A stretch of 64,000 nucleotides of DNA, taken from Neodontobutis hainanensis (Eukaryota; Chordata; Actinopteri; Gobiiformes; Odontobutidae). Location of the stretch: NCBI GenBank assembly GCA_024349245.1, contig JALDNG010000024.1, positions 8,600,501-8,664,500 of the forward strand. The letters are read 5' to 3'. The notes under the pieces were generated by a model. It had not been told where the DNA came from and did no database searches. It was given only the letters and a program-made list of their open reading frames with translations. Shown here piece after piece: positions 16,054 to 30,669 of the stretch. The position numbers and the translations under genes are program-made. Positions within the stretch are counted from its first letter, which is position 1; each line of letters starts with the position of its first letter.

Positions 16054-16235
16054 TTTGTATTTCTATGTTGTTTTCAACTGTCCTGGACACATCTATTGCA
16101 GGGCCTGTTCGTCCTGGGAGTGGATCCCTCCCTCTGTGGTACTCTTTGACGTTTCTCTTTTATCCCGTCTGGTTTTTCAACCTTGATGGAGGGTCTAAGG
16201 ACAGGGGATGTTGTCTGGGGCAGTCTGCCAGTCAA
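16054..16235 (+). repeat. Abundant teleost interspersed repeat (retroposon 3' region)
   Basis: The segment runs through CTGTCCTGGACACATCTATT, CGTCCTGGGAGTGGATCCCT, CTCTGTGG and GGAGGGTCTAAGGACAG. This order is familiar from a very common teleost repeat often found in 3' UTRs. It is degenerate here and I cannot assign the family with certainty. Confidence 0.55.
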
Positions 16236-16650
16236 ATTTTAATTTACCATTTTATTATTCAGCCTTTCTCTGCCACTCTATAAACAGCTCAAGTAAATGA
16301 AATTCATGTGTACACTAATTTGTTGTCAAAGGCACCTAACCTGACACCATTTATATGGTGTACAGTTTTTAGCAGTACAGTACTTGAAAGGGTGCTGCCA
16401 GATCAGAGTTTGCTGTTTCAAAAGGTATTGTAGAGAGCTGATCCGAGCTGTCTTGCTTGGTAGATATGAGGCTCCTGTGATCAGAGAGACATTTCAGATA
16501 CTTTCATAAATTCATAATAATACAATAGTTGATCCAAAAGCTTTCCTCTGCAAAGGCCAATGTGAGACTGTTAGAGAGAAGTCACAGAGAAGAAGAAAGA
16601 AGTTTGGTTTGTTCACATGTTTTTTATCTTTTAATCCAGTGTTTTCGGTT

Positions 16651-16657
16651 ACTCACA

Positions 16658-16694
<37 letters not shown>
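16651..16694. repeat. (CA)n microsatellite
   Basis: A pure CA run begins at about 16661 and is preceded by imperfect CTCACACT units. Confidence 0.95.
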
Positions 16695-16696
<2 letters not shown>

Positions 16697-17179
16697 TTGC
16701 CTATGCGCTGGGCTGTGTGATGTGGTGGGAACTTCTGAGGAGCTTTGGCCCCTAATGGTTTCTGGGAGCAGCACCAGAATGGTGATTTGATCCACATTCT
16801 GCAACTGGCTTGGATTGATCTAGCCTCTCTGCAGCCTTGGTGATCTGGTTCTGCCTGGAGATTGAGAGGGCGGGGGTTAGAGAAGAGGAGGGGTTTATTA
16901 AGAGACGGGCTGGCGAGAGTTGATCAGGAGTTTTGTGTGTGTTTCAATGAAGCTTTTTGTTCCAATGTGACTCACCATGCTTTAGCGCCACAGTTAGTGC
17001 CTGGAAGGGCAGATGGAGGCAGAGTAAACAGCAGTGAAAGAGCAGTTAAACCATTAGGAGACTATAGGAGACATTAGGAGACAGTGGCTATGACAATTTG
17101 GCCTATATTTCTGATTAATCAGTGAAACAAATACTAATTTTTAAGACAGAAGAGCCAATCGGTCTGATTCACCCACATC

Positions 17180-17413
17180 CAGTGCTTAATTTGTGTGGGA
17201 ACACCTCCTAAATCAGAACATTTTTAACTCTGATGTATAACTCAGTCTGTAGAGATTGCTCATACGTTTGTTAAAATGGCCTCATTGAGAAACCAAAAGC
17301 TGTAATGCAGTCTTCATAAGAACATATGTTCTTTTAACTTTTTTCATTTTTGATGCTGGGGTAATACTTCCCCTAAATATTCCGCCACCTCCAGCTTTAC
17401 AAATTAAGCACTG
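17180..17413. mobile_element. Non-autonomous hAT-type MITE, 234 bp
   Basis: Perfect 15-bp terminal inverted repeats, CAGTGCTTAATTTGT at 17180-17194 and its complement at 17399-17413, bound a non-coding interior. The flanking octamers CCCACATC (17172-17179) and TCCACATC (17414-17421) agree at seven of eight positions. An 8-bp target duplication and termini starting with CAG are hallmarks of the hAT superfamily. No transposase frame is present, so movement would need a transposase supplied elsewhere. Confidence 0.8.
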
Positions 17414-17421
17414 TCCACATC

Positions 17422-20116
17422 CCTTTCATTTTAATATTTTACTCTTTTTTTTCTATGCTACTAAGTGCTATAAAAGGCATTAAACGATTGCTCACTGCTG
17501 GGAAAAAATGTAAAATGTTAAATATTAATACTTTAGGAAGTAATCGTCTGTGCAACAGGGGGACGCTCAATCTCTTACACAATTAAAGTGATATTGTTTA
17601 AGGTAGAACGTGTGTGGAATAAAGAGACATATAAAATCTAGTCTAGTCTTTCTAAAATGTCTGAGATAATACAACTTTAACCTAATACATATTTGAATAA
17701 TTATTTATTATTCGGAAGCTTTAAATTTCCCAACCCCATGCAGTCGCTTGCACTCAGGTTTTTCAGTCTTTCATCTGAAACTGTTCTTGGAGCAAGTAGC
17801 CTAGTTACTTTGAAGCTGGATGTTTTCACACACACACAGCACTGAACAATCAAACCTAAAAATGTAAAAGAAATACACCTGAAATCTTTAACGTTTGTCA
17901 AAAGGCTTATAAACAGTTAAAAAAAAACACACTTTTTGCTCCATAAATTTTTATTGGGCTTTTTTGTTATATTTTTTTATAACCGTTTTACAACAGTTTT
18001 TCTTGGACACCCCACTTTTTTCCACAACTCTTCATTGTCACCAAAGTGTGAACAAAACCTCCACTTCAGTCACACCCAAAGTACCACGGCCCCCTAAAGT
18101 GTTCCACTCCAGCCCTATTTACCATGGATCTTTCAAAACCATCTGACCTGGCAGAGCTAACAGGTGGCTATTCTGGGACAGTGATGCCAAAACTGTCTGC
18201 TTGCATTGGAAAAAACGGGGATTGCTAAGAGGGAGTGCTCGCAGGCTCAAGAGGGACCGGGTGGAGGAGGAGGGGGGAAGGTCCTCTTAAGTGTGTGTAT
18301 GATGGGAGTCATAACCACCTGACCTGTAGCAGCAGTAGGTCACCGTTACGGTAGGCCTATACTTGTTGCTTAAATGGACATTCACACTCTTGCGTTAGTG
18401 ATAGTGAATTTGACTCTTAAACTGTCAGTGTTATACTCCCATTTCAATATCACGCAGTTTTCCTTACTGTACACCAGAGACTGCACCAGAGCCGCTACTG
18501 TGTTGCTATGTTGATTTGTACAAATTTGAACAGTAGCCTAGTGTTTTATTTTAAAATAACAAAAAAAAATTCTACATTTATTCATTTAACTTGGAGCCCT
18601 TGGCATGAAAACTACCATTGCCTTTGAACAGCACTCAGTAAAATATGCATTTGGGCCCTGTGGGAAAGAGCTTGATCAACAGGTTGAGCAATGGAACATG
18701 CCAGCGTCTGAGCGTGGCATCTCTCTTTGCATCTGAAACATCATCTCCCTCTGTGGGACCTGACACGTGCGAGCCTGAAAATGTGCAGGGCTCATGTGGA
18801 AGCTGACTCACTGGCCGGCATTGAGCTTGTTAAGAGTTTGGACTGACTCCTGTATTAATCTTACATATAGATGAAGAATATTTGCTAGTTAATTTGACAT
18901 TTAAGCATTTAATGCTTACACAGTACACATCTGGGAATGGAAGGAAGACTGAGCAGGCCAGTTCTTCCTACTATTCCTCTTAATGTGTCCCTTGTGCTAA
19001 CGGTGTGGAGCTGCCAGCATTGTTCACTAGCCACAGTGGACGCTAACAGCTGTGTGTATTTACCAATGATAAACACGTTTCTGCCTCATAGCCACATTTA
19101 GTTTGTGTTTGGAGAGTGGGATGAGGTGTCCATACATACTGCTCAGTCTCTGGATGATATAAAGCATAGAGTAGGTGTGTCGGAGTGTTTGCAGGTTCTG
19201 GAATGGCCCCACTGGACTAAGTAAGCAGTTCCTCCGATGCAGCCCGCCGGGGTGTGGAGCTCAGTTTTCAGCCTTGTTTGAGGGTAGGTCTCGAGATGCA
19301 GCTCCCGAGTTGGGCTCAAAAGCTTTATGAATGGGCCACATAATGTAGCTCTTTAGTGTGGTAAATGGATGGTATTCTACAATGAAACTGCTCATAACAT
19401 ATATTGCGTTCTTAAATAAACACGATAAATGTGGTACTGGCTCATTAACCCCAAAAAAAACAAAAAAACTTTTGAGGCTCAGTTTGTTTCTAGTCTTAAA
19501 ACCAATGTGGCCCCACAGCAGTGCTCTGGTGTTCTCCATTAATCCCGAATAAACGTGTCCACAAATGCACTGCAAGTTGTGGTTTATCACAGCCTGGAAC
19601 TGTAGAAAACATGCTAATTTCTCATATGGCAAATCAGGTTTTACTCAATAATTTGATGATGAGGTCTGAAGGAATGTTGTGGTTTGTCAAAACCGTGCTT
19701 TAGGAAGTGAATTCAGACTTGGAAAAGATTGTTCATTTGTGAATCATACCAGATAAGGCACTTTTAGGCATGATTCTTTTTCTAAAAGTTTATTTTAATT
19801 TAATTCAGGATGCATTTCTGTGAGAGCATTGTGTTTTAGTTGCATGGGATGTCTGAATCACCCAGTGTGTGTCACTGTCAGGCTCATCATCAGGCAAGGT
19901 TAGTTTCTCCCTGCTGATTTCCAGTCTCTTTAGCTGTTGCATATCAAATAAAGTGTTGATTACTCTACAAGGAGCCGTCTGATTTCAAGCTTTCCCTTTT
20001 CCACACACGTAGAGTTTGTCTACATTCTATAAAGGGCATTGTTCCATAGTAACCTCAGCAGTCTTAAAATTAAAATGTGCCCACAGAAGTGCCACGACAC
20101 CCACCTTTTACTTTGA
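17422..20116. other. Gene-free stretch
   Basis: I see no exon or RNA gene. The sequence is AT-rich with ordinary complexity. Confidence 0.45.
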
Positions 20117-20760
20117 TATTTATTTATTTATTTATTTAAGAAAATAAAAAGGGAACAATGCATATTAATGAACATTAAAACAAATGTAAATATGCCAGAT
20201 TATAGCCCTAGGCTAATTTCCATCTGCAGACCCTCTGGCAGGTAGATGTTACACAAAAAGAAAGACAGAGAAAAATAAATAACACAATAAGGACAAGTAC
20301 AGACATCCCAATACAACATAGACAATAATATTTCATACAAAGAAAAGTTAATAAAGAGAAAGATACAGAACAAGAACATAAGTATGATTTACAATTACAT
20401 CTGTAATGTGCTGACTCTACATAAGTCTGATTAAGAATAAATGATGGATATTGCACAAGACCATTTTCAAAACATAATTTTCTAATTAGGTGCAGGTTGC
20501 ATATGCTCACATGTTTGAGTGTCTTTTAACCACAGTTTCAAATGTGTTTTAAAAGTAAGTAAAGTTGTACATTCTCTCACTGAGACTGGAATACTGTTCC
20601 AAAACATTGAGCCCTGAAATGAGAGAACTTTTTGAGAAAATGATGTACGTCTGAATGGGAGCTCGGTCACTTCCACGATACTTTCTGTATTTCTGTTACA
20701 AATGTTAAAGTTTGTTGACTTCTGAGCTCAGGTGACATTAAACCACAGAACCATGAAACT
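20117..20760 (-). mobile_element. 3' fragment of an L2-like LINE
   Basis: The minus-strand frame near 20482-20676 reads ...LPFRRTSFSQKVLSFQG, then FWNSIPVSVRECTTLLTFKT, then HLKLWLKD. This is the typical C-terminal end of the ORF2 reverse transcriptase of L2/CR1-like fish LINEs. It is followed by a 3' tail containing CTGCCAGAGGGTCTGCAGAT and AAATTAGCCTAGGGC, and ends in a TAAA repeat at 20117-20139. Only the tail of the element remains. It is 5'-truncated, as is usual for LINE insertions. Confidence 0.8.
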
Positions 20761-21512
20761 TATATTGGCAACATGAGAATTTATTAAAATTATTCTTACA
20801 GATGACTTTATTTGTGATGATAAAATTAGATTACATTTAAAAGTTTTTTTTTAACAGGATACATTTATGCAGTTCTTATTTGGTGTGATAAACATTGATT
20901 GTTTATATAAATTATTATAAATTAATGCCAGCACAGCAAAAAAAAAAATTTTGTTGTAGTCACGAGAAAGCTCATGACCAAAATAAAATGTGTAGATAAT
21001 ATATATATTTTTTGTTATTTAAGAGGGCACATGGCACATCTAAATTTAAAACTACAAAAATTTGAATAAAAGCATGAGCAGTAACTAAATATGAACTTTG
21101 ATCCATGTTTTAAATTATTTCAAATTATATACATTGTGAGAAATAGTCACATACCAGTCTTACCATTTAGCAATCTTATAATGACACAAATGACACACTA
21201 AAGTGATTTTGCTCCATCTCTTTATTTAACATTCACAAAACATGTAAACATACACAGTTTATTTTTCTCTCTGTTGCACTTGATAATCAACCATATCCAT
21301 TATGGGCCTGTGACTCAAAGCTCTCTTCTTACTGGATTTTTATGTAGCCGTCGGCATCACAGCAGACAATTGGGCCTTTTCATATCTTCACTGAGGATGA
21401 ACTCTGTAACCATGTGTCCGTGAGCACTCCTCTAATTTAAAGTGCCCCGAGTGGATTGTGGCAGCGGCTCTTAATGACACTACCTTGTGATGAGACTGTT
21501 GGCCTTTAACTC

Positions 21513-21904
<392 letters not shown>

Positions 21905-24900
21905 GTGCTTCATGACAGCTGCAGCTATTTGAAAAAAACACATTGCATTAATCATGTGACTAAGATGTAGGCTTTGACATGAAATGTCACAAGTTGCATA
22001 GGAGTTTAAAAAAAACATGACTGTAATAAAGATATTAGCCTCTCTATGACGGACATATATAAGACACTTAAATGAGATCCAGCCGAGTTAAACTCTTGTC
22101 AATGGTATATTTACATTCAGCTTTGCATAACTGCTAAACTGCCAAGAAGGCTTTCAGATGAACGTACAACCCTACAAACCGACACATTGAGTCACTAAGC
22201 CCTGCAGGTAAAAGATCTAGAAGACATGACACTACTGAAAAGCCCCATCCTTGAAAACAAGTCATTTGCACTCTTATCCTTGTTTAATGCAACTCCCCTC
22301 AGGCCAAGCAGCTGATTTATTGACAATGCGCCGCTATGGCTGAATGTCTTAAAAGCAGGGGATTTTTCAGCTCAAACATTTTATGGTGTTTGAACCACGA
22401 GACACAACGTGGCAAACCCAATAGAGACCTCATGACTGCCGACACACAGGACAGACGGGGAGGCTTCTGTGAGCCGCTTTTGTCCGATAAGAGGTCACGC
22501 ACCACACCCAATTTAAGTCATGTGCTCCTCATTGCATGATGAGGAACAAGACAACAGGGATGTGTTCTTGCTCATGTTTGTGTGAGCAGAGCCAAGGCAT
22601 CACATCTGTGCTTCGGGGAACATTCTGTGCTGAGCTTTATCAAACTTATTGGATGCTTTTCTTTTGTATTTGTCAATTGTGAAGCTGTAGCAAAGTGTGT
22701 ACCTTTGGTGCTCAGCCAAAGAAGAAGAAGAGGCAGGAAGAGAGGCACTGTTTCTCTCCGAGTGGGTGTATAGGGCCCAGGTCATGGCTCTTTAGTACTT
22801 AAAGACCTTAACTGTGCTCCAGGGGACTTGTACTCCACACCCACGCCTCATTCTATTAAACTCTGGACCACATCAAAATTCTTGAAATAAATGTGGACAC
22901 AGACCCAATAGATATTGTTAGAGATTTGAACAGAAGTAAAAGTTCACGTCATTTCCTGTCATAACTAAGCTGCAGATGTGGCTGAAAACAATGCTATATT
23001 GAAGACTTTAGTTCAGGCTAACTTAATCTAAATACATCATTTTGAATATGTAATTGCTTCTGTTGAAAGTAGTCGCCAAACACATTTTATATATAGAAGG
23101 CAGCACTAAGAGCTATCTCTTTGCTTAGCTGTGGAGCAGGATTGACACATCTAATTTTGTTTATACACATGAAAAAAAAAAAAAGTAATTCCTTCAACAT
23201 GTGCAAAGAGTTGGCTCTGGCACAACAGTCTTAAAACCAAAAGGGGAAGCCCAGCACAAAAATGAAAGCCTTGGCCTTTGCATAAAATTATTTGTTTAGA
23301 TTAGATTTGCCAATAGCCATTTGTTGGAATTAAATTAACCATACATTAGGTGTCTGGCATTTGCCAGGCGTGGATGTTTCTTATAAATAGTCGACATAAA
23401 ATGAAAATGCTTGTTGTCAAAGGACTTGCCAGTCCTTACAAGCATGTTCTTAATGACATTTAAACATGACAGCAAGATACTGCTGCACTGCTATGAGCCT
23501 CATCTGGGTGGTCCCGTCTCATGCTATGAGTTTCAACGTATAATACAGTCCATTTTTTTCCTCAATACATGGAGCCTAACTAAACACAAGCATAACAGAA
23601 ATTAGCTGTAATGTCAACTTTTAATTCTTGTTCATTTTACAATGTAATAGGTGCATCACCTTGTCACATTCAACCAAAATGACAATTAACATTTAGCAAG
23701 CACGCCTTTGGAAAACATCCCACATTCACACACATCTGCGAAGTTTTAAAACAAAAGCTTTCTCCCCTTTGTCCTTCTAACCTCCAGCATGTTTACTCAG
23801 ACAGATCAATTCGGCAGATCCGTCATCTGCCAAACCTTGGACTGAATTCGGGCCTAAAGGAGAGACTGCCTCCTGTGCAAGGACTCCTTCACTTCTACAG
23901 TGTACGTATGGCATGTCTTATATGTTTACATGCCTTATCTGAGTTTGGGAGTATGTGGATATGTTCTTACTCATCATTGGTTTTACTTGACACTGATGCA
24001 GAAAAAAAATACAGTTTAATAATTTTCAGTGAGTAGACAAAAGAAATGAAATAATTGGATAATTTCATTGGAATGTCACCCACATGAATCCATCCTATAT
24101 AGGAGGACAACAAAGTCAAAAGGTGATTTACCTGTTTTATAAAGGTGTCAGTAAGATTAGGAACTGTGTAACATCAAGGCCACAATGATAGCTTTATGAT
24201 ACTAAAAAGCTAGTTGTCACTCAGAACTAACCACGAAGCATGTTGAGTTTAAGGTAAGGATAGTAACATGTTGAGTTTAAGGATAGTAACAGTCACCAGT
24301 CACCAATGAAAAAAACATGCTGAATATATAGTGTATAAGTACAATGAGCATTAACTTTGAATAGCAATGCTGGAAAGTGATGCAATGCTTAATTATCAAG
24401 TATGAAAACACAATAAACAATGAGTGTAGAGTTAAGTTAAACATATTGTGAAATGCATTTTGTACTATTTTTTTTAAATTGGGTCTCAATAGGAGCCAGG
24501 CTGTCCCAGTCTATTCTTGTGATTGGATTCATTCTCTTCTGTTCATCAATGTCTTTATGGCTGTACAAATATTATAATTTATATCCCACCTATATCTGCT
24601 TTGCTGTTACGCAGTGTACGCGTTTATCCTAAGCTGCATATATAAGGTCAGTATGGGAGCCTGTGTGTGTCAGGGCTGTAACTCACTGTGACACTGAGCT
24701 CTAGCAGCAGAAGCTCTTGGTCCGGCTGGTCTCAGCAGGACCCTAATCTGACTCAATTCTGCGCAGCTCACTTTCCCTGGTGGTTGCTGAACCCCACGGC
24801 CCTCTTAGAAAAAGTATTCCAGAGAGCTTCTCACAGGGAGGCCACCAGGGTGAAAACAGGACAGTGTCATCATTTATTATTATCGACGAGTGTCTCAACT

Positions 24901-27148
24901 CCACAAGTTCTGAGTCACATAGCTGCAAGGAAGAAGGGACATTCCTGCTCATTGATTTGTTCAGTGTTTGTCATTTTCCCATGATAAACAACAACGAGAT
25001 GAATGGCAGTACAAAATTGTTAAAATATGTATTAAATAAGCAAATTAAATTGTATGTAAACGTATGTACAATTCGATTTTATGTTTATTCACATAAATGG
25101 ACAAACATTAGCATTTAAGCCAGTAGGCCGGCTTTTTGAATAAAATTTGTCTTCAGCAAATTAATATTTAGGTTTCCCACTTCTTTGCATATCTTTCACT
25201 AATCAGCCAGCTACAAAATTTTATAATTATTAACAATTTCATACTGCACTTCTGTGTCCTTTAAAAGTAGCAGAAGTTAAAGTTTGGCCTGTTTTTTCCT
25301 GAATGTTGTGTTCTTCTATGAATAGGCTTATTGTGAAAATCATAGGTCTCTTGCTGCCACTGGACCTGCAAATAAAGTGTATAGCTTTTCCTGACATAAA
25401 CCTTTTTTTGTTTGATCAAATCCAGTGCTTAAATTCACTATAACATCTGTGAAGCCTAAAGTGACACCCTTTAAATTGTTGCAATGTTCATCCTCACCTT
25501 ATTCATTTACAGCGGAGCTAATATGAGTGAAACCCAACACAGGCAGAAGGAAAAGCTGTTGCCTCTGGAAGGATCACGCCGTGCATGCCGGCTATATCAT
25601 ATGGAAAGAGATAAAGATGAGAAACAGACTGTATGAAACAAGGGCATTTATAAAGTGGGTTAGAACCTTAAAAACTAAGAAGGAAGTAATTCACTGTAGT
25701 AGGATGAGAAAAATGGGCGACGAGGAGGCAGTGAAACAGAGAGGTTATGCGCCTGGACACTGACCCAGATTTTAAATATGGTCTCGGTCTCTGACAACCT
25801 GATCTGACCATGCCCCTGTGTGGTCTTCCTTTCTTTCCATTCGATCCGGACGCATGGAGACCACATGCCTCCCCTCTCACGTTCTGCACCGCGTGAACTT
25901 GCCGGGCGAGTCTGAGCACGCTGAAATGACAACAGGCATGAGGTCGGAGCGTCATGAGACTCCCCTGGCTGAAAGCATGCTGCTCCTTTCATTTGTCACA
26001 TCGTTCTCAGGCATATGGCCAGGTAAAATATTACAGCACCCGTGTAGAGGAACAGAATATAACAGACTGACTGTTGCCAAGCCGTTCACTACACCAGTCG
26101 AAACAACACTAAAAGCTGAATGGTAGAGATTTATCCAGCGGAGAGATCTAGACACTTTTTTTTTCCTACAAGACACTGACGTCTGTGACAACCAGTCTGA
26201 CGTTTGTATTCATTAATTTTCTTAGGAAATTTTAGATAATGCTACTTTTTAAATCATTACCCGAGAGGCACAATAATGCAGTATCTAAGAGAAGTAGGCA
26301 CAAGATTTCACTGTGTACAAGTTGGAGAACACTGGGTGCAAGCTGAAGCCTTTGGCAAGCCTTGTTGGCAGCCATCTTTTGCTTTTGCTGGTTTGTTGGC
26401 ACCCTCTTAGCCTGTTTGGTTATTTTATAGCCAAGCAGCAGTTACAACCAAGCCAATTTCTTTAGAAGGAGAAATCAAGATTTTTTTAAGTGTTTGGCAG
26501 GGTTAATGGGAATTTTAGGAGCCTTTTTTTTCTAAAATTCATAATAAAAATTCACAACACTCCTGCAGATGTAAAGTATTCTGGCATAGGTGTTACCGGT
26601 GTGCATTTCTTGAATGTATAGCCCGCCTGTCTGGATAAACATGAGCATACGGTCACTCGCGCCTCCCACACTGTGTGTTAAGATCACTGAGAGTTGGGTG
26701 ACAGATACTGAGAATACCACGGGCCTAAATTAAGCCCACCGCTTCATCAAAAACATCCTGCCTTCCTGCTCTGACTGTGCACAGGCCTTTTCTTGTTCAC
26801 ACGGTTAAAACGGCAGGTCGGAAACAATTTTGAACATTCTGTTGTTTTTTTTTTCCATTCAACATTCATTCCATTCATTTCACATTGTACTGACAAACTG
26901 TAAAAAGAAAAATCCAAATATGTTTCCTATTTGCTTATTAATATTAACACAATTAACAACAATTCCACTGAATTAAATGCATTAATTTCCTAAAATAAAA
27001 TTATCTAAAAATATCTAAATCTATCATTACCACAAGAAAACTATAAAAATAGGTTATGAATGATTGCTTAGGACAATAAAAGTGGTTATACTCACTTTCT
27101 GCAGCTGGTAAAAAAAAAATCTAACTTTTTTTTTTTTTTGTCTTACTA

Positions 27149-27214
27149 ATTGTCTTAGTAAGGCAATTTTCTTTTATCGTCTTACTCAAAAGAAAATTGT
27201 CTTACTAAGACAAT
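27149..27214. repeat. 66-bp fold-back (inverted repeat)
   Basis: A 27-nt arm at 27149-27175, beginning ATTGTCTTAGTAAGGCAA, pairs with 27188-27214 with one mismatch across a 12-nt spacer. The TTGTCTTACTAAGACAA motif is itself palindromic and another TCTTACT copy sits in the spacer and left flank. It may be a palindromic MITE terminus or a slippage product. Confidence 0.75.
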
Positions 27215-30200
27215 AAAAGAAAATGTTTTTAATCAATAATGAAACACATCTGTATTCACACTGAGCCCATTTCAAGTTAACACTGATTGCATTTTTAGAT
27301 GAAAGCCCTCTTTATAAATGCAACATGTCACTACTGCAGAGAAATAAGGGGTCCTAAATGTTTATGAGAAAGTGGACACATTTACCTGCATGTCCGCACA
27401 CTTCTGAGAGTATGACCCATATACACTCACGGTGAAAATTGGGTGGGAGGAGAGCGGCAAAGGAGGCCAGGAGGGAGGGAGGGAGGGAGGAGGGGGAGAG
27501 CTCTGCACCACTCTGCTCCAGCTCCACTTCCACTGGTGACCCCACGGCTGTAAATCAGAAAACAGAAGACCGTTCCCTAAGCATACATCCCTGACGATGA
27601 GTGATCGGCAGTGTTTCTCCCGTATCTTTTTTGGCAAGACATGGCCCGCTGTTAATCTGTTTGACAAATGAGGGCATTACAGCATTTGCCTGCGCATGCT
27701 TTGCCTTTTAGTATTGAGTATTTAATTATGAACATATGTTATGGCCGACATCTTTATCTTTCATCTTTCAAATGTAAAGCAAAGGCCTACTTTTACCCCA
27801 CAACCTGTTTACTGTTTAACGTATCCCCTCTAATGTTCCTCTGCAATTTCTTTGTCATTATAAATGACTTAAAACATTTATTTATTAACACTCTTGGGTT
27901 CAGATTTCTTTTAGTAAAAAAAAAAAAATATGGGAATGTTTAATACTTTTTATAATGGAAGTTGCCATGCATTACAGAATTTACTAAATATTTTAAAAAG
28001 CACAGATTATGTCCCATCTGTAGACTCATTAATGTTTCTATTAGGGGTTGAATATGGGCATTTGTCTTAAATGGCATAGTTCTGGTGCGGTGCAAACTGT
28101 TGATGCTACCTATTGTTTTACCGATTCTAAACAATTCCACATTATACCTTCCTACACAATTCATCAGAGTGACAGTAGTCCAATAATACAATAACTCATC
28201 ATTCTTACTCCTGCTCATTAAATGTCCATCTCCTATTTTACTTCAACTCTGTAGCCTTGGATATGACTCGCTACCAAAAGCAAGGATTGCTTTACAATCC
28301 AGCAGAACAAGACAGTGACTAGCTAATTATGTTGATGCCTGCACACTACACTTCCCTCGGAGTCTTCTCCAGAGAGATCACAAACAGGGGAAGCCAGTTA
28401 ACATACATCTAAACAAATATAAATCGTCTGAGACCAGACCTGATACGAGTTCCCAATCTGAAACACAAAGCATATGAAATGATTCCAGAAAATGACACCA
28501 AACCTCTTCAGTATCTAAGGTGTAGCATTGTGCTACCAACCCAAAGAAGCCCCTCCAGAATTTAACAGTTGTAATATAATACTTCTGACTTGTACTATCA
28601 CGGCCATATTACAGTTCTGGTGCTTGCATCCTTAATTGCCTGCAGCAGTGAGACTGAAGTGAAGGGCCGGAGTGGAAAGACTTTTCCAAAAACATTTTTT
28701 AAAAAGTGTCTCTATTGGTTTTGAAAGGATTTGGGCTTGTGTAGAGTTCCTGTCGAAATTAATTATGCAATGCTGTTAACATTAAAGCAACATAATCCCA
28801 ATCCCAGAGCTCTTTTTAGTGGATCGACTTAATTGACTCGAATAATATTTCTTACTGATTTATTCATAGACCCTAGCGCTGCAGAAACAGCTTTTTTAAA
28901 TAATTTTTTTCAGACAGACCTACTTGCTGCACAAAATACTGTAAATTCACTGCATTCAGAGCCATACAAAACTATGATCACAATGACACTGCATGTCTTT
29001 CATGCTAAACTGGCAGCAACAGGTTGGACACAGTGAGGCAGGATATACAAAAGGATGTTTGATTTAAAGTAGTAGACCCATGATATTTGTAACAAGATCA
29101 CACTGTTCTGTAAAAGATCTTCATTAGTAATGCAGTATATTGGACTTTTATTACACAAGATGGAGGGGCTGTAACTGAGCAGGGTTTGGCTGCACTGACA
29201 AGTACGCAGTCCCAGTATACTCTTTGACCTAGCCCACTCTGACAGTCTTCCAAACAACAACAAAGCATGTGCCAACTTCATACAACAGTTGGTCAAATGT
29301 CCAAAAACAAGGAGGTACTTTGGGTCAGAGACTTGATTTGCTTGAGCCAACAACGCCAAAAGACAGTCACAAAAAGAATACACAGTATGGCTGTTGCATA
29401 TGGTCATACTTAAGGTTTACATATTGTTTGCATTACAAATCCATCTATCTCAAAATAACCCTCAACAATGAGATAAGTCAAAACTAACAGCCAGGAATGA
29501 CAAGACAAACTAAGAGGCAAGACGGGAAAAACATTAATAAAACACCCTACAACCATAAAAAGTATGTTGTAATATTTATTTTGTAGCCGTGAAAGATATT
29601 CCCAAGCTGTTGGTTTTGGACTCGAGTGGTTGTGGTGCCCAAAAAATGAGAAAGAAGTTCCAAGAAGGCAAATAGCTGGGCTTAAGGTCGCCACAGTCCT
29701 GTCACATTGTAGCTGGCATCGCCCGTGCGCCAGGAGAAAGCAACTCTTTATGCGACACCTTCAAAGATATACTTAACACTCGCAAACCACACAAGCGCTT
29801 TATTCAGGCCCACGTCAGTTGCAAAGGTTACAGTGAGGAGGAAAACGCTGACATTTCACAGAGCTGTCAGTCTAAACATTATACTTCCATATAGCTCTGG
29901 AACTATATGAACTCAAGTGCAGACACATTCTCCTTTTCTTTGAATCCCGGATCACAGGATGTCCTTATGGGTGGTTAGTTACACTGGTGACATTAAGACC
30001 ATTTGGATGTTTTCCAAGTGGCTTGAATAACTTCTATTGACAGTTCTGATATAAGAGGAAAGCCTCTTCTTTGTAATGGAAGAAGGTTTAGGGAAGGATG
30101 AGTTTTCCCTTGTTTGACAAATTCTCAGAGCCGAGCTTGGCACCGAGGAGATTGGATTGTTTGACGCTAGCTTCGGGCCAGACAATGGAACTTCCACGTT

Positions 30201-30637
30201 AGCATGAAAACTAATCAGAGGCTCTGTCATGCTCCCGATTAGCCGTTTACGCCATCCTCTTGTAAGTACAAATGCAACAAAAAAAATTGCAGCTCACATT
30301 CTTAAAAAAACTTCAGCTTCTACACACCACTGTCCTTCTCAAGAGTTGTAAAATGTTTTGTGGAGAGTAAAATGGCCACCACTCCGACTGAAAAAGCTGG
30401 GCAGATAAAAGGCTCACTGCCGCAGGTTTGTTTGGTAAGTGTTGGCAATGTGAACAGCTTGTCTGGCAAATGATCTTTCTGCCAAAACAAACAGTTGCTC
30501 ACCCATTGCACACAAACACATCCACATAGACATTGACACAGACCTCTTGCTCTCTCAACACAATGGCACTGATGTCTGTCGCATCAAATGGGCATCTGTC
30601 AATCACCCTCTGGAACTCATTGTGGCACAAAGTGGAC

Positions 30638-30638
<1 letters not shown>

Positions 30639-30666
<28 letters not shown>
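30639..30666. repeat. (CA)n microsatellite
   Basis: A pure CA run is followed by CGCATGCACGCA. Confidence 0.95.
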
Positions 30667-30669
<3 letters not shown>

